The position numbers and the translations under genes are program-made. A stretch of 7,589 nucleotides of DNA, from contig CAMTJB010000044.1 of the NCBI GenBank assembly GCA_947072715.1, forward strand, positions 1-7,589, written 5' to 3'. Every line of letters begins with the position of its first letter. Within the stretch, counting starts at the first letter, position 1. The notes below the pieces were generated by a model. That model was not told where the DNA came from and did no database searches. It was given only the letters and a program-made list of their open reading frames with translations. Shown piece by piece: positions 6,487-7,589 of the stretch. Origin of the DNA: an uncultured Fusobacteriaceae bacterium. Its GTDB lineage: Bacteria; Fusobacteriota; Fusobacteriia; Fusobacteriales; Fusobacteriaceae.

Positions 6487-6801
6487 ATGAACATTCATGA
6501 TTTCTTAACCATTGTTTATCATTTTTTTGTAATAGTATCAATTGTTGTTATTTTATATGGTTTTTTCTACACAGTATATAAGGTTATATTTCGTAGAAAA
6601 GAGATTGGTGTAAAGGAAGCTACAAGAGTTTATTTTGATAGTTCTATACTTGTAGGTCTCCAAATTCTTATTGTGGCAGATATTATAGAAACAATTATAG
6701 CTCCAGATTTAATGTCAACTATGAGAGTTTTTGCTGTTGTTTTAATAAGAACAATAATGAGTTTTTCATTAAACTGGGAATTAAAAAATATGAAAGAATA
6801 A
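6487..6801 (+). CDS. DUF1622-family small membrane protein, downstream of mgtA
   Basis: A 104-residue protein with three predicted membrane segments (about 12-33, 53-71 and 80-96). The conserved DUF1622 pattern is visible: GLQILIVADIIETI (57-70) followed by the C-terminal IRTIMSFSLNWEL (87-99). The family has no established function that I know. AGGAGG (6477-6482) precedes ATG 6487 with a short 4-base gap. There is no terminator in the 47 bases after mgtA, and a strong one follows this gene, so it probably shares the mgtA transcript and Mg2+ control. Possible roles are an accessory membrane partner of the pump or an unrelated passenger. Such genes also occur away from mgtA, so a link to Mg2+ is inference. 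Confidence 0.82.
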   Translation: MNIHDFLTIVYHFFVIVSIVVILYGFFYTVYKVIFRRKEIGVKEATRVYFDSSILVGLQILIVADIIETIIAPDLMSTMRVFAVVLIRTIMSFSLNWELKNMKE

Positions 6802-6804
6802 ATT

Positions 6805-6830
6805 AAAAGAGCAGATTTCTGCTCTTTTTT
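6805..6830. terminator. terminator of the mgtA-DUF1622 unit
   Basis: AAAAGAGCAG (6805-6814) and CTGCTCTTTT (6819-6828) form a 10-bp stem with an ATTT loop, followed by more Ts to 6830. It begins four bases after the DUF1622 stop. The A-rich left flank lets it work, less strongly, on the minus strand, where it lies 41 bases beyond the MerR-type gene's stop. Confidence 0.9.
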
Positions 6831-6871
6831 ATTTTGATTAATTATATTTGATTTAATATTTAAAAGAAACA

Positions 6872-7589
6872 TTAAATTTTTTGAATAGGTATATATATTT
6901 TAATGAGAATTCCTTTCCAAATTCCTCTGTTAGCTATGGATGCTTCATAATAGGAATATTTTTTTTCAACTATTTTATAATTGATAGAAGTTAAATAAGT
7001 TTTTAGTTTTTCACAGCTTTCACTTAACTCAATATCATTTTCTTTGTGGTACATAGTTGCATAAAGTCCTTTTTCAATGATAAGTGTATCTCCTTTATTT
7101 GTTTCAGCAGCAAGAAGATTTCCTTGATAATAGATTCCGTTGATTATATTATCTGTAGACTCAATAAAAATTCTAGAAGAGTTATTAATATTATTTTCTT
7201 TAAGGATATTTTTTAATTTAGCATCAGCTGAAAAAACTGCAAAATCATCTTTAGGATAAAGTATTTCTACAACAACTCCTCTTTTTTCCTCAACTTCTTC
7301 AATTAGAGGTTTTTCAATACCGTCAAACATTATAAGGTCAATCTCTTTCTTTTTATTGTTAATTAATTTTTTAGCTTTTTTTAGATTAACTATTTTTTCA
7401 TCAATAATATCTAATTTCTTTTGGAGATAGTTAAAACTTTCTACACTATTTTTACTTTCAAAATATTCTAGAATTTCTTTTAAAGAGAAATCAGCAGATT
7501 TTAAACCAATAATAAAAGCTAAATCTAAAAATTGTTCCTCAGTATAATATCTATAAGATGTTTCTTTATCTATAATTAATGGCTTAAAA
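6872..7589 (-). CDS. MerR-family transcriptional regulator with C-terminal effector-binding domain (5' end beyond window)
   Basis: The frame is open from stop 6872 to the right edge: 239 codons including the stop, 238 visible residues. The first visible residues, FKPLIIDKETSYRYYTEEQ, are the wing of a MerR winged helix (usual form P-x-x-x-D-x-x-T-GYR-x-Y). They are followed by the second helical pair (FLDLAFIIGLKSADFSLKEI) and a Lys-rich coiled coil (~48-86) for dimerisation. The C-terminal ~150 residues (from about MFDGIEK) resemble the drug/effector-binding domains of BmrR-type regulators, including IEKGLYATMYH. About 28-30 N-terminal residues, with the first DNA-contacting helices, should lie beyond 7589. 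An ATG at 7330 gives a shorter frame lacking the DNA-binding part; it has no SD and is not the start. Ligand and targets are unknown. Such regulators typically activate their own or a nearby exporter gene. Confidence 0.85.
   Translation of the reverse strand, partial: FKPLIIDKETSYRYYTEEQFLDLAFIIGLKSADFSLKEILEYFESKNSVESFNYLQKKLDIIDEKIVNLKKAKKLINNKKKEIDLIMFDGIEKPLIEEVEEKRGVVVEILYPKDDFAVFSADAKLKNILKENNINNSSRIFIESTDNIINGIYYQGNLLAAETNKGDTLIIEKGLYATMYHKENDIELSESCEKLKTYLTSINYKIVEKKYSYYEASIANRGIWKGILIKIYIPIQKI

Noticed and set aside
6630..6872. 80-codon minus-strand frame over the DUF1622 gene and its terminator
   Set aside because: It runs through a strong terminator and opposite a conserved gene; no SD.

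Overview
The window is AT-rich chromosomal DNA (AAA, ATA, TTA and AGA dominate the codons) from a bacterium using standard bacterial signals: AGGAGG-type Shine-Dalgarno (SD) sites, sigma-70-like promoters and hairpin-plus-T-run terminators. Base composition, an M-box riboswitch on an mgtA-type pump and the gene types fit a fusobacterium (Fusobacterium/Cetobacterium type) or a low-GC Bacillota. The first is an impression, not proof. I see no mobile element, CRISPR array, tRNA or rRNA.

Layout. 1-91 may hold the last codons of a gene entering from the left. 173-1159 (+) encodes an ArAE_1/DUF939-type membrane protein. It converges on 1236-2438 (-), an SLC9B/NHA-like cation:proton antiporter, and the two share a strong bidirectional terminator at 1205-1234. 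Divergent from the antiporter is a RimJ/RimL-like GNAT acetyltransferase (best start GTG 2624, end 3154). The 570-base gap 3155-3724 is almost entirely a regulatory leader for mgtA (3725-6439), a P-type Mg2+ importer. A DUF1622 membrane protein (6487-6801) follows mgtA with no terminator between them, so the two are probably co-transcribed. A terminator closes that unit. At the right edge lies a MerR-family regulator on the minus strand; it runs off the window, and its 5' end is missing.

The most interesting part is the mgtA leader. It holds (i) an M-box Mg2+ riboswitch at 3291-3440 with a perfect terminator at 3492-3521; an 8-nt stretch in the aptamer's 3' arm is identical to the terminator's 3' arm, which gives a simple anti-terminator switch; (ii) a 37-codon reading frame at 3557-3670 with an ideal SD, an early acidic cluster (EDD), unusual CCC and AGG codons and a Pro-stop end, overlapping a weak T-tract hairpin; (iii) a 9-bp hairpin at 3690-3715 that buries most of the mgtA SD. 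The arrangement suggests up to three control layers (riboswitch attenuation, leader-peptide translation, SD sequestration) on one Mg2+ transporter, combining M-box control with an mgtL-like leader ORF. The aptamer and terminator are well supported. The role of the small ORF and of the SD hairpin is inference.

Most of the window concerns ion or solute movement across the inner membrane: a Mg2+ importer, a cation/H+ antiporter, a putative organic-anion exporter and a small membrane protein. Apart from mgtA and DUF1622, the genes appear to be separate transcription units.
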